A DNA stretch of 64,000 bases from Compostibacter hankyongensis (GTDB lineage: Bacteria > Bacteroidota > Bacteroidia > Chitinophagales > Chitinophagaceae). The notes below the pieces were generated by a model, which was given only the letters and a program-made list of their open reading frames with translations, was not told where the DNA came from and did no database searches. Position numbers and translations under genes: made by a program. The stretch is taken from NCBI RefSeq assembly GCF_039541075.1, contig NZ_BAABFN010000004.1, positions 290,256 through 354,255 on the forward strand, given 5' to 3'. Numbering within the stretch: position 1 is the stretch's first letter; each line of letters starts with the position of its first letter. Shown here in pieces: positions 1 through 9,558 of this stretch.

Positions 1-173
1 GTTGCCGTCGTTTCGGTAAAGGGAAGCATCTCTTCCCACGTCTCCGGACACCACTGGTTTTTCTCCCGCTCATTCCGGAGCGCCGTTTCCAGTTTCCGGG
101 CCCGGGTAATGGCCAGACCCTCCCTTACCGGATGGGGTTGTTCAAAAAAAACTATATTACGGGTAGTTATCAT
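1..173 (-). CDS. Unrecognised protein, N-terminal fragment cut by the left window edge
   Basis: Reading the minus strand from an ATG at 173 gives 57 codons without a stop up to the window edge, so only the N-terminus is visible. It starts MITTRNIVFFEQPHPV and is rich in charged residues, with a WCPETWEE stretch. Codon use is GC-rich in the third position like neighbouring real genes, which supports coding. I do not recognise a family. It is divergent from the GH15 gene and shares with it a 243-base intergenic region containing an inverted repeat. The start is the first ATG after in-frame stops, so it is a guess. Confidence 0.5.
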   Translation of the reverse strand, partial: MITTRNIVFFEQPHPVREGLAITRARKLETALRNEREKNQWCPETWEEMLPFTETTA

Positions 174-227
174 CTATGATTATTTTATCCGCCTGGAGAG
201 CTATATTGCAAGCACAATGCCAAATAT

Positions 228-248
228 TTTTTTGCAAAGTGCAAAAAA
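228..248. promoter_or_regulatory. Perfect inverted repeat in a divergent promoter region
   Basis: Two 9-base arms, TTTTTTGCA (228-236) and TGCAAAAAA (240-248), are exact reverse complements separated by AAG. They lie between the divergent partial gene at the left edge and the GH15 gene. A further TTGCA lies upstream near 206-210. The symmetry and position suggest an operator for a dimeric regulator, but no regulator gene is next to it. A small transcript hairpin is the alternative. The rest of 174-416 shows no exact TAnnTTTG promoter box. Confidence 0.4.
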
Positions 249-416
249 CGGGCGCAGCGCAGGTCCCGTAAGGCATTCCCTGCCGCGTTAAACCCGTCCG
301 GACGACGCTATGGGATACAAGATGGTGTCGCAGGCTTCGAAGACCGGAACGTTAGACCCTGCCCGGACCGGCACCCAGGAGGTGTGGGAACCGGTGAGAA
401 TTTCAAAGAAAAAAAC

Positions 417-2819
417 ATGGAAACAGCCATGCAATATGCCCCGGGATGGCCGGGGATCCCGCCGCGCTGGAACAGCAGCAATAAAAGCGGGGTCGGCACT
501 TCGCTGAACCGTTCCAGCGAAATATGGTTTACAACGAGTCACGGTATCCTGAACGAAGTGTTTTATCCGCGGGTGGACATTGCCTGTATCCGGGATATGG
601 GTTTCCTGGTGGGGAACGGGAAGGATTTTTTTTCGGAAGAAAAGCGGCATACAGTCTCCAGGCTTTCTTACCCGGTGCCCTCCGTTCCGCTTTATCATTT
701 TACCAACACCTGCCGGCAGGGGCGGTACCGGATCGAGAAAACCATACTCACTGACCCTTTCCGCAACAGCCTCCTCCAGGAGCTGAAGTTCATCCCCCTC
801 GAAGGAAAGCGGGAAGATTATCAGCTGTATGCGCTCCTGGCGCCCCATATTATGAATGCCGGCTGGGGCAATACCGCCTGGTACGGGGAGTATAAAGGTA
901 CCCCCATGCTGTTTGCCTCCCGCGACGGGGCGGCGGTGGCGCTCTGCTGCTCCGTGCCCTATCTCCGGCGTTCGGTCGGTTTTGTCGGCAGCTCCGATGC
1001 CTGGCAGGACATTTCGGTGAACAAGCGGCTCACCCGCCTGTACGAGCGGGCGGAGAACGGGAACGTGGCCCTCTGCGGGGAAATTGACCTGGCCGCTGCC
1101 GGCGATGCCCCCTTCCTGGTCGTGACCGGCTTCGGGCGGAACGCCCATGAGGCCGGTCAGCGCGCCCTGGCCAGCCTTTGCGACGGGTTTGAAAAAGCCA
1201 GGGACCAGTATGTCCAAGGATGGCAGGAATGGCAGTCCGGCCTGCTGCCCCTTCCTGCGGGAAAAAAGGCGGAACACGACCTGTACCGTGTAAGCACTGC
1301 CGTGATCCTTTCCCACGAAGCGCCCCAGTTTCCCGGCGGATTCCTGGCCAGCCTTTCGGTACCTTGGGGCACTTCCAAGGGAGACGACGACCTGGGCGGG
1401 TATCATCTGGTATGGCCTCGGGACCTGGTGGAGACCGCCGGGGGCCTCCTTGCCGCCGGGGCCGGCCGGGAAGCGCTGCGGGTGCTGGATTACCTGCGGG
1501 TGACCCAGGAGGCGGACGGGCACTGGCAGCAGAACATGTGGCTGGACGGCACCCCCTACTGGCAGGGGCTTCAGCTGGATGAAACCGCCTTCCCGGTCGT
1601 ATTGCTGAACCTGCTTTGTCAGCAGCAGGTGCTCGCGCCGCCGGCTACGGCGCCTTACCTGCCGATGCTGCGGCAGGCCATCCGTTTTATCCTGCGGAAC
1701 GGCCCCTGCTCGCCCGAAGACCGCTGGGAAGAAAACAGCGGCTATTCTCCCTTTACCCTCGCTACGGTCATCACCGCCCTGCTGGCCGCCGCCGACCTGC
1801 TGGAGGCTACCGACGGCGAGGCTGCCGCCGCTTATCTGCGGCATATCGCCGATGCGTGGAATGAAATGATCGAGTCATGGACCTATGTCAGCGATACGCC
1901 CCTGTCCCGCTCGCTGGGCATCTCCGGCTATTATGTCCGCATCGCTCCTCCGGATGTGGACGGCACGGACGGATACGACCAGGAGATGATCCTCATCAAA
2001 AATCTCCCGACCAGCGAGTACGTCAATGCGGCAAGGATCGTCAGCCCGGATGCCCTCGCCCTGGTCCGCTTCGGACTCCGCGCCGCAGACGACAAGCGCA
2101 TTACCGATACCCTGGTTGCCATCGACGCCCTGCTGAAGGTAGAGACGCCTTTCGGGGACTGCTGGCACCGGTACAACGAGGACGGCTATGGCGAGCATGC
2201 AGACGGTGCTCCCTTTGACGGTGCCGGCACAGGCCGGGCCTGGCCCTTGCTGACCGGCGAACGCGCGCATTATGAGCTGGCCGCCGGTAACCGGCAGCGT
2301 GCAGAAACCCTGCTGGAAACGATGGGGCTTTTTGCGGGAGAAGGCGGCATGCTGCCCGAGCAGATCTGGGACGCTGCGGCCATACCGGAGCGCGAGCTGT
2401 TCCCGGGCCGCCCGGCCGGTTCTGCCATGCCCCTCGTGTGGGCGCACAGCGAATATATAAAGCTGGTCCGCTCGCTGCGCGACGGCCGCGTGTTTGACCT
2501 GCCCGAGCAAACCCGGCGGCGCTATCTGGAAAAAGGGCAGAAAGCGCTCCATACCCTGTGGAGATTCCGCTACCCGGTAACCCGGGTGGAGAAAGGAAAG
2601 ATACTGCGGGTGGAAGCGGGCGCTCCCCTGCAGCTGCACTGGAGCGTGAACGCATGGCTCGATCCCCGGGATACGCCCGGTACGGACAGCGGCTGGGGAA
2701 GATACTATGTGGACATCCCTACCGCCGAGCTGGAGAAAGGAACGGAAATCTTTTTTACCTTTTTCTGGCCGGAAGCCAACCGCTGGGAGGGAAATGACTT
2801 CTGCGTCACCGTCGTTTAA
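417..2819 (+). CDS. GH15 glucoamylase/glucodextranase-like glycoside hydrolase
   Basis: Predicted inverting exo-alpha-glucosidase releasing glucose from alpha-glucans. The 800-residue protein has the two-part layout of bacterial family 15 enzymes: an N-terminal beta-sandwich (about 1-280) followed by an (alpha/alpha)6 barrel (about 300-720). The barrel holds WPRD (333-336), QLDETAF with the probable acid Glu389, and PEQIWD with the probable base Glu648, matching the two catalytic segments known in the family. No signal peptide is seen, so it is probably cytoplasmic or periplasm-independent. A GTG at 384 would also start the frame, but its AGGAGG lies directly against it. The ATG at 417 gives the family-like N-terminus ending in PRWNSSNKSGVG. 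It stands alone, about 600 bases before the SusC gene, and is not obviously part of that operon. Confidence 0.9.
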   Translation: METAMQYAPGWPGIPPRWNSSNKSGVGTSLNRSSEIWFTTSHGILNEVFYPRVDIACIRDMGFLVGNGKDFFSEEKRHTVSRLSYPVPSVPLYHFTNTCRQGRYRIEKTILTDPFRNSLLQELKFIPLEGKREDYQLYALLAPHIMNAGWGNTAWYGEYKGTPMLFASRDGAAVALCCSVPYLRRSVGFVGSSDAWQDISVNKRLTRLYERAENGNVALCGEIDLAAAGDAPFLVVTGFGRNAHEAGQRALASLCDGFEKARDQYVQGWQEWQSGLLPLPAGKKAEHDLYRVSTAVILSHEAPQFPGGFLASLSVPWGTSKGDDDLGGYHLVWPRDLVETAGGLLAAGAGREALRVLDYLRVTQEADGHWQQNMWLDGTPYWQGLQLDETAFPVVLLNLLCQQQVLAPPATAPYLPMLRQAIRFILRNGPCSPEDRWEENSGYSPFTLATVITALLAAADLLEATDGEAAAAYLRHIADAWNEMIESWTYVSDTPLSRSLGISGYYVRIAPPDVDGTDGYDQEMILIKNLPTSEYVNAARIVSPDALALVRFGLRAADDKRITDTLVAIDALLKVETPFGDCWHRYNEDGYGEHADGAPFDGAGTGRAWPLLTGERAHYELAAGNRQRAETLLETMGLFAGEGGMLPEQIWDAAAIPERELFPGRPAGSAMPLVWAHSEYIKLVRSLRDGRVFDLPEQTRRRYLEKGQKALHTLWRFRYPVTRVEKGKILRVEAGAPLQLHWSVNAWLDPRDTPGTDSGWGRYYVDIPTAELEKGTEIFFTFFWPEANRWEGNDFCVTVV

Positions 2820-3419
2820 TACACAGACGTACCGGGACGGGTTGCTGAAAATTTTCTTTAAGCAGCCAGCAACGACTTCCGGCCCCTTTTTAAGAAAAAG
2901 AAGAAAAAAAGTTATGAGAAATCGATTTAGCATTCTATATTTGATTGCATGATCGTCTTAAGGCGATTGTTTTTTCAGATGGAGCAGCTGATTTCCGGAA
3001 CATGCTCATCAACCCATGTGGCGGAATACAAGTGCTGCCTATCTGAAAAACGAGTGAATATGAAATGCTTTGACCATTGATGTAAAAAGCTTTTTCTTCA
3101 TCCGAAATCTCGATCCATGAAATGCCAGCTTTACTCCCCGTGCTCGTGTATTCAGGAGTTCCCCTGTTTTGCTTTTTCACAACGCTTCTTCAACACGCTC
3201 AGGCCTCCCGGAAACACCGGCTCGCTTTCGTGCTCCCCATGAATTCTTCTTATTATCTGTAGACCTTTCCGGAGGTGCATCCGCCGGGTAATGTATCCCG
3301 GTTTGCCGGCTCAGGCTGAAGCATAGCCGGTCCATAAAGAACAGCACTAACTATATCTGGTAAAAGTTGTACGCGGAAGCGATGCTTATGCTAAGCCGCT
3401 GCTGCTAAAAAACACATGC
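2820..3419. other. 600-base intergenic stretch without a convincing gene
   Basis: Between the GH15 stop and the first SusC gene. The first part holds a 7-base inverted repeat, GTTGCTG (2841-2847) and CAGCAAC (2867-2873), that could end GH15 transcription, and an exact TAnnTTTG box at 2936-2943. An 81-codon minus-strand frame (2935-3180) crosses it, but its product matches no family I know and it runs into the promoter-like box, so I do not call it. The stretch is more AT-rich and less coding-like than its flanks and could hold a decayed gene. I see no sigma/anti-sigma pair, which often precedes SusC genes. Confidence 0.5.
2936..2943 (+). promoter_or_regulatory. Putative TAnnTTTG -7 box
   Basis: TATATTTG matches the Bacteroidota -7 consensus TAnnTTTG exactly. 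A TTATG about 19 bases upstream could be a weak -33 element. It points towards the SusC operon, but the leader would be about 470 bases long, so it may instead serve something unrecognised or be chance. Confidence 0.3.
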
Positions 3420-6416
3420 ATGCGATTCCTTTACCTTCTCCGCACCAAGATGGTTTTGCCCTTTGCGCTGTGCCTCCTGGCCCAGGGGACGCTCTTTGCC
3501 CAGCAGAATGAATCTGCGGCGGATACCGCCCAGACCCCCGAGGCCGCGGATACGCTCAAGTGGCTGAAAAAAATTCCCTTGCAGGAACGGGATACCGTCG
3601 GTTATTTTCCGAACAACGAGCTGTTTCTGCACAGCAGGGGAGCGGTTTCCAAAGCCGATATGAATGAGCTGGACAAGATGCCCTACACCAGTGTGGACCA
3701 GATGCTGGTAGGCCGCGTGAACGGCGTGGATGTACGGAACAATACCGGGGAGCCGGGAAAGCGTGTCAGCGTTTTTGTCCGGGGGACCTCGCGGCTTTTG
3801 TTTAAAAACAGCGACCTGTTCTATGCCCAGCCCACCTTTGTGGTAGACGGGGTGCCCATGATCCTCGACCACCCCTTTGCCTACGATATACAGGGATACG
3901 ACTTCAACCGGCTTGGAACCGAGATCAACCTGCTGTCGTTCCTGGACCTCAATGATATCGAAAGCATCGAAGTGCTGAAAGACTTTTCCGCCGGCGCCAA
4001 GTACGGACCCAACGCTGCCAACGGCGTCATCAACATTACCACCAAAGGTCCCCGTTCGGGCAAAATGCACGTATCGGTAAACGGCTATATCGGGTATTCC
4101 CTAAAACCCCAGATAGAGCCGGTCAATGCAAAATTCGAACGGGATTTCCGGCAGCAGTTCTATGAGAAATATGCTACCGACGACCAGCTGCGCGCTTTCC
4201 CCCGTTACCTTTCCGACTCCACCAAGCTGGCCTATTTCGGACCGGCCAACTGGGACGATCTTTATTACCGCAATGCCTGGAGCAACGGCATACAGGCTTC
4301 TGTGGACGGCGGTACCCGCCTGGCCAATTTCCGGTTCAGCCTGAACCATGCCGCCCAGCAGGGTGTAGCGGATGAAACCGGCATGCAGCGTTACGGGCTG
4401 AACTTCGGCATCAACATCATGCCGGTGCGCAACCTGCTGCTGACCACTTATATTGCGGCGGCCACCGTGCACCAGGACCGCAGCCGCTGGATCCGTGACC
4501 GTATCGGCGATGAGGATTACCTGCTGAACCTGGAAAACCCGCCTTCTCCCAACAAGGATTTCCTGTCTCAGTATTATAAGAACGTGGGCAACGGCATTAA
4601 CAATAACCGCAACAATTCCGTGCGCGCCCTGGCCAACGCCCAGTATCGCATAGCCGGCGGGTTTATGATCAACTCCCGCCTGGGGATCGATTACGGACAA
4701 AACTTCCGCGATCTTTTCATCCCCACCACCATCAGCGACGGAAACAATTTCGTATCCAACTTCGACGGGCTGAACCGCCGTCTGACGCTTGATAACAGTA
4801 TTGCCTATACGAAGAAGACAAACAACGGCCATGCATTCCAGGTGACCCTGGGCCAGTACGACCAGTGGGATAAATGGCGCTACGACTTCGGGAAAGCTTA
4901 CCGCGGCAACAGCGATTATATCAAGATATACCAGCCGGGAAATAACGACAACCACCAGGGGGCTTCCAATAATCTCCGGCTCACGGCCAACTATAAGGAC
5001 TATACGCAGAATATCCTCGCTTCCTTCTACGGCGACATCGCTTATAATTACCAGGGAAAATATTTTCTCGATGTTTACCTGCGTGAAGACGGCAGCTCCA
5101 ATGTGCCCAAAGCCAACCGCTGGCTGTTTTCGCCCACCGTGTCGGCAGCCTGGAAGATATCCAGCGAGGATTTCCTGAAAGACAACCCCCTGGTCGGCAA
5201 CCTGAAGCTGCGGGCCAGCTGGGGACGGGTAGGCCGCACCTTCCTCGACGAATACTACAAGGACGGACCCATCTATAATGTGGACGTAGGCTGGGACGGC
5301 ACTCCGGACATCTCTACCTACAATGCATTCCCGGCCATAAATGCCGCCTTTGGCACCGGCTATGTCAGCCCGGACATTACCTGGGCTTATGTGGAGCAGG
5401 GTAATATAGGATTGGATGCCTCCTTCTTCCATGACCGGCTCGGCGTACAGGTGGATTTTTATTCCAAAACGGATCATAACCTGCTGCTGAAGGTGCCTAC
5501 TGTAGAGGAAGAGGGCTATACCGGGATCATCGAAAACGGCCTCTCGATACGCAACTATGGCTATGAAGTCACCCTGAGTGGCAGCCTCGTGCAGGGCGAC
5601 GACTTTGGCTGGGATGCTTCCCTGACTGCCTATTCCAACCAGAATGAGCTGAAGGCGCTGCCCGGCGGGCTGACCGACCTGGTGGTAGACGGGCACCGGC
5701 TACTCGTGGGTAAGCCGGTGGACCGTTACTGGGTGCTGATCAATGAGGGCATCTATAATAGCGACGCCGATATTCCGGTGAACCCGCAAACCGGCAAAGG
5801 ACTTTCTTATAAAGGCATTCCCCTGCAGGCCGGCGACCCGAAATGGCAGGACCTGAACGGCGATTATGTCATCGACGACCAGGACCGCGTGATGCGCGGC
5901 AGGCTCTCTCCCGCGGTGATGGGCGGATTCAGCACTACCCTGCGCTACCGTCAGCTTCAGCTGAACCTGCTGTTTACCTATGCTTTTGACCGGAAGGTGA
6001 TCAACCAGTATATGGCCGACCGCTTCGACTTTGTCAACCGGGAAGGCGTGGATGATATCAGCGGCGTTAAGGAAGTCAACTTCTGGTCCAAAGAAGGCGA
6101 TTACAGCCTGTACCCGCTTTATAATCCCTGGAGTCCTGTGGATCCCTACCAGGCGGATCAGACCCTCTTTCTTGAGGACGCTTCTTTTGTAAAGCTCCGC
6201 GGGGTAACGCTGACCTACGACTTTGGCAAAAGCCGTTGGCTGCAGCGCTCCGGCATCGAGGGCCTGCGTGTGTACGGCACGGCCAACAACCTGTGGACCG
6301 GTTCCAAATACAGCGGCGGCGATCCCGAAGCGGTTGACTTTTTCGGGTATGATCAGGGCTATTACAATATGCCCGCCCCCCGCAGCTTTACCCTTGGTTT
6401 TAATTTTCAGTTTTAG
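3420..6416 (+). CDS. SusC/RagA-family TonB-linked outer membrane transporter, short N-terminal type
   Basis: Predicted TonB-dependent outer-membrane channel working with the SusD lipoprotein that follows 17 bases later. The 998-residue product begins with a signal peptide (hydrophobic 7-25, cleavage after LFAQ). About 55 low-complexity residues follow, then the plug domain (from about 80, including VDQMLVGRVNGVDVRN and VVDGVPM) and a long beta-barrel ending in an aromatic residue (FTLGFNFQF). Unlike the second SusC here it has no carboxypeptidase-regulatory-like beta-sandwich between signal peptide and plug. It is the first gene of a four-gene module (SusC, SusD, FAS1-CBM6, DUF5007-like) with intergenic gaps of at most a few tens of bases. 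The substrate is unknown. Confidence 0.92.
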   Translation: MRFLYLLRTKMVLPFALCLLAQGTLFAQQNESAADTAQTPEAADTLKWLKKIPLQERDTVGYFPNNELFLHSRGAVSKADMNELDKMPYTSVDQMLVGRVNGVDVRNNTGEPGKRVSVFVRGTSRLLFKNSDLFYAQPTFVVDGVPMILDHPFAYDIQGYDFNRLGTEINLLSFLDLNDIESIEVLKDFSAGAKYGPNAANGVINITTKGPRSGKMHVSVNGYIGYSLKPQIEPVNAKFERDFRQQFYEKYATDDQLRAFPRYLSDSTKLAYFGPANWDDLYYRNAWSNGIQASVDGGTRLANFRFSLNHAAQQGVADETGMQRYGLNFGINIMPVRNLLLTTYIAAATVHQDRSRWIRDRIGDEDYLLNLENPPSPNKDFLSQYYKNVGNGINNNRNNSVRALANAQYRIAGGFMINSRLGIDYGQNFRDLFIPTTISDGNNFVSNFDGLNRRLTLDNSIAYTKKTNNGHAFQVTLGQYDQWDKWRYDFGKAYRGNSDYIKIYQPGNNDNHQGASNNLRLTANYKDYTQNILASFYGDIAYNYQGKYFLDVYLREDGSSNVPKANRWLFSPTVSAAWKISSEDFLKDNPLVGNLKLRASWGRVGRTFLDEYYKDGPIYNVDVGWDGTPDISTYNAFPAINAAFGTGYVSPDITWAYVEQGNIGLDASFFHDRLGVQVDFYSKTDHNLLLKVPTVEEEGYTGIIENGLSIRNYGYEVTLSGSLVQGDDFGWDASLTAYSNQNELKALPGGLTDLVVDGHRLLVGKPVDRYWVLINEGIYNSDADIPVNPQTGKGLSYKGIPLQAGDPKWQDLNGDYVIDDQDRVMRGRLSPAVMGGFSTTLRYRQLQLNLLFTYAFDRKVINQYMADRFDFVNREGVDDISGVKEVNFWSKEGDYSLYPLYNPWSPVDPYQADQTLFLEDASFVKLRGVTLTYDFGKSRWLQRSGIEGLRVYGTANNLWTGSKYSGGDPEAVDFFGYDQGYYNMPAPRSFTLGFNFQF

Positions 6417-6433
6417 TTCAAAAATTGCAGCTC

Positions 6434-7918
6434 ATGCGTAACCTTTCCGCCCTGACCATAGGATTGATCCTGACGGCGATGGTCTGTTCCTGCAACAAGA
6501 TGCTGGATGTCCCATCCAAGCGTGCGGTAAGCGAAGAAAATATGTGGCAGAATAAAAATGATGCCCTGGCCGCTACCGCCGGGTGCTATGCCATGATGCG
6601 CGCCGCCCTGCTCAACGAGAATGCTTACTGGGTATACGGAGAGCTGCGCGCGGGCGACTTCACCGTCACCAGCCGGGAAGATCTCCGCGATGTGACCGAG
6701 AACAACCTCCAGTCCAGCTACCCGGCCATGGGCCAGTGGCGCGACTGGCGGCGTTTCTATGCCGCCATAGCGCAGTGTAACCTGGCCATAGCCCGGTTGC
6801 CCGAGGTGCCGGAGCGGGATTACCGGTATTCGGTCAACGCCATGGAGCTGGACCTGGCCCAGGTAAGGTATATCCGGGCCTTCCTGTATTACTACATCAC
6901 CCGCGTATGGGGCGATGTTCCCCTCATCACCGAGCCCTCCGACGGTACCTTTCAGCCCAAAGCCCGGGAAGACCGGAAAAAGGTGCTGGACTTCGCCGCC
7001 AGGGAGGCGCTGGACTGCGCGGACGGGCTGCCCTGGAAATACGACGGCACCTTCCCCGAAGCCCCCGGCGACTATCGCGGACAGGGCGTAAGTCATCATG
7101 CCAGCATTTTTATCACCAAAGGCATGGCCTATACCCTGGCCGCGCATATCTATGCCGAGAACGGAGAATACGACAAAGCCCTCCTGTATATCAACCAGGT
7201 GATCAACAACCAGAGCCTTACCGGGTACGGCTTCGTGTCCACCTCCGATCTCAGCCGGCTCGACGGCACCTTCCGGGGCCGCGGTTTCAGCAATATTTTC
7301 CAGGTAGACATGAACTTCGACCATGCGGAAATATCCACCACCGGCCAGCTGGAAGACTGGACCCTCCGCGAGCCGGATATCCCCAAGACGCAGTCTGAGA
7401 TCTATGTCTCCAAAGACAGTATCCTCGCCATCTACAACGAGCCTTTCGACGAACGGCCCAGCTTCTTCTTTACCCAGATGGAAACGGTCGACCCGGTATT
7501 CTATAAGGTCAAGCAGCTGAATGCCGAAGTCAAGAACCCGACCCTGCGACGCTACTCCTCCGCCATTGTCATATTCCGGTATGAAGAGCTGTACCTGCTG
7601 CGTGCCGAATGCTTTGCACGGCTGGGGCAGAACGGGGATGCCATCGGGGCGCTGAACGATATGCGCGGCCGCCGTAAGCTGCATGCCGTGGACGGATCCC
7701 TGAGCGGCGATGCGCTGCTGGATGCTATTCTGCAGGAACGCCGCCGGGAACTGATCGGGGAAGGCTGGCGCTGGTTCGACCTCGTGCATTTTGGAAAGGT
7801 GCCCCAGTTCTCCACCCTTTCCGAAACCGATGTGCAGAATGGGGCGGGTTACTGGCCCATCAGCCAGGAAGCCCTGACGCAGAATAAATTGCTGGTACAA
7901 TCTAACTACTGGAAATAA
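6434..7918 (+). CDS. RagB/SusD-family surface lipoprotein
   Basis: Predicted glycan-binding lid of the preceding SusC channel. The 494-residue product has a lipoprotein signal peptide (hydrophobic stretch, then MVCSC with the probable lipidated Cys near residue 18), followed by the typical KMLDVPSK start of mature SusD proteins. Tetratricopeptide-like SusD helices follow, including YIRAFLYYYITRVWGDVPL, and the C-terminal hallmark ILQERRRELIGEGWRWFDLVHFG. I prefer the ATG at 6434 to the TTG at 6425 because it begins a normal MRNL signal peptide. It lies 17 bases after SusC and 9 before the FAS1 gene, so the module is surely one transcript. Confidence 0.92.
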   Translation: MRNLSALTIGLILTAMVCSCNKMLDVPSKRAVSEENMWQNKNDALAATAGCYAMMRAALLNENAYWVYGELRAGDFTVTSREDLRDVTENNLQSSYPAMGQWRDWRRFYAAIAQCNLAIARLPEVPERDYRYSVNAMELDLAQVRYIRAFLYYYITRVWGDVPLITEPSDGTFQPKAREDRKKVLDFAAREALDCADGLPWKYDGTFPEAPGDYRGQGVSHHASIFITKGMAYTLAAHIYAENGEYDKALLYINQVINNQSLTGYGFVSTSDLSRLDGTFRGRGFSNIFQVDMNFDHAEISTTGQLEDWTLREPDIPKTQSEIYVSKDSILAIYNEPFDERPSFFFTQMETVDPVFYKVKQLNAEVKNPTLRRYSSAIVIFRYEELYLLRAECFARLGQNGDAIGALNDMRGRRKLHAVDGSLSGDALLDAILQERRRELIGEGWRWFDLVHFGKVPQFSTLSETDVQNGAGYWPISQEALTQNKLLVQSNYWK

Positions 7919-7927
7919 GTCCTGACT

Positions 7928-9526
7928 ATGGTTACGCAATCGATAAGCAAAAAGCTGCTCCTGCTCGCGGGGATCTGTCTGCTCGCCCTGCAGGCCTGCC
8001 AAAAAGATAATGAGTTCCGGAATGCCAAGCCGGTGCAGGAGGTGGGGCTGAATTCATACGACTTCCTCAGCCAGCAGCAGGGGCTGTACGACACGCTGCT
8101 TTACCTGCTGCGGAAGACCGGGCTGGACGAGCAGGTGAAAAAGGAAGCCGTTACCTTTTTCGTGCCGCAGGACTTCAGCATTTTTGCGGCCATGGACAAC
8201 CTGAACTACAACCGGAAACAACGCGGCCAGCAACCCAACTGGACCCTGGACAGCATCCCGGCAGCCGTATGGGATACCCTGCTGAGCCGTTACCTCGTAA
8301 AAGGGATCATCAACTCCGATTCGGTTGATCTGGCCGATGGGGTAACGCTGAACACGCTGGCCGGCCATGCCATGAATGCCCGTACCGTACATGTGAATGC
8401 TTCCGGTATCGAGGACGGCGGACCCATCCTGATCCAGTACAACGATATGAACGACTCCCGCTTTATCCGGGACTGGGTGCCCGCCACCACGCAGACCGCC
8501 GACCTGAAGACGCAGAACGGGGAGATCCACGTGCTGGATACCAAACATATCTTCGGCTTTAATTCCTTTATCCGGCTGGCGCTGCCCCAGATACCCTATA
8601 AGGGCGAGCCCCGCGCCATTCCCGGCGTGATCGAGCTGGCCGATTACGATCTCGGCGGGGAAGGGCTGGCCTATCACGACAATGACGTGTCCAACAACGG
8701 CAACCAGTACCGCGGCGAATCGGTCGACCTGGAAGTATCTTCCGAAGGAGATTACGATGTGGGCTGGACGGCGCCGGGCGAATGGATATCCTATACCGTG
8801 AATGTAGCGGAGACCGGCGACTACCTGGCGGTAGTGCGTATCGCCTCCCCGAACGGGGGCCGCAATTTCCACCTCGAAGTAGACGGGGTGGATGTCACCG
8901 GTTCCATGGAAGTGCCCAATACGGGTAACTACCAAAGCTATACGAACGTATCCCGCGTGATACACCTGACCAAAGGCAAGCACATCCTGAAGTTCTTCGA
9001 GGATACCGGGGCGTACAACGCCACCAAGATGACCTTTACCAAGCTTGCCGAACCGCTGCCCGCCCCTTATTCCGGGACGCCTGCGGCCATCCCCGGCACC
9101 TTTGAGGCGGCGGATTACGACAAGGGAGGGGAAGGCATTGCCTATCACGACGATAACCCGGCCAACACCGGTCCCGGCGTATACCGGACCGACGAAGGCG
9201 TGGATATAGAAAACGCCTCGGAAGGCGGCCATGATATCGGCTGGACCGTAGCCGGGGAATGGCTGATCTATACCGTAAATGTGGCCGAGACCGGTACTTA
9301 CAAGGTAGAGACCCGCGTGGCTTCGCCCGGAGATGCCGGCAGGTTCCATATCGAATTTGACGGGGTGAACCAGACCGGGACGCTCATCGTGCCCAATACG
9401 GGAGGCTATCAGAACTGGACGGGCGTCACGGCTACCGTGGAGCTTACGGCGGGACGGCATGTAATGCGGTTCTTCCTGGAAAACAGCGGGTACAACCTGC
9501 ACAATTTCATCTTTACCAAACAATAA
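7928..9526 (+). CDS. Lipoprotein with one fasciclin (FAS1) domain and two CBM6-like domains
   Basis: The 532-residue product has a lipoprotein signal (LALQAC, Cys24). A FAS1 domain covers about 40-210, with AVTFFVPQDF and NGEIHVLDTKHIFGF as the two conserved FAS1 segments. Two family 6 carbohydrate-binding modules follow (about 230-352 and 385-531). They share the motifs GGEG(L/I)AYHDxD and GEW(I/L)xYTVNVAETG and look like a duplication. FAS1 domains mediate adhesion or protein contacts and CBM6 binds beta-glycans, so this is probably a surface glycan-binding protein of the SusCD module. No catalytic domain is present. It follows SusD by 9 bases. Confidence 0.88.
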   Translation: MVTQSISKKLLLLAGICLLALQACQKDNEFRNAKPVQEVGLNSYDFLSQQQGLYDTLLYLLRKTGLDEQVKKEAVTFFVPQDFSIFAAMDNLNYNRKQRGQQPNWTLDSIPAAVWDTLLSRYLVKGIINSDSVDLADGVTLNTLAGHAMNARTVHVNASGIEDGGPILIQYNDMNDSRFIRDWVPATTQTADLKTQNGEIHVLDTKHIFGFNSFIRLALPQIPYKGEPRAIPGVIELADYDLGGEGLAYHDNDVSNNGNQYRGESVDLEVSSEGDYDVGWTAPGEWISYTVNVAETGDYLAVVRIASPNGGRNFHLEVDGVDVTGSMEVPNTGNYQSYTNVSRVIHLTKGKHILKFFEDTGAYNATKMTFTKLAEPLPAPYSGTPAAIPGTFEAADYDKGGEGIAYHDDNPANTGPGVYRTDEGVDIENASEGGHDIGWTVAGEWLIYTVNVAETGTYKVETRVASPGDAGRFHIEFDGVNQTGTLIVPNTGGYQNWTGVTATVELTAGRHVMRFFLENSGYNLHNFIFTKQ

Positions 9527-9558
9527 GCCGGGTATTAAAATAACCTTTCACTGAAAAT

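Noticed and set aside
2935..3180. 81-codon minus-strand frame in the gap before the first SusC gene.
   Set aside because: No family resemblance and no promoter; its 3' end runs into a promoter-like box. Treated as unassigned intergenic DNA.
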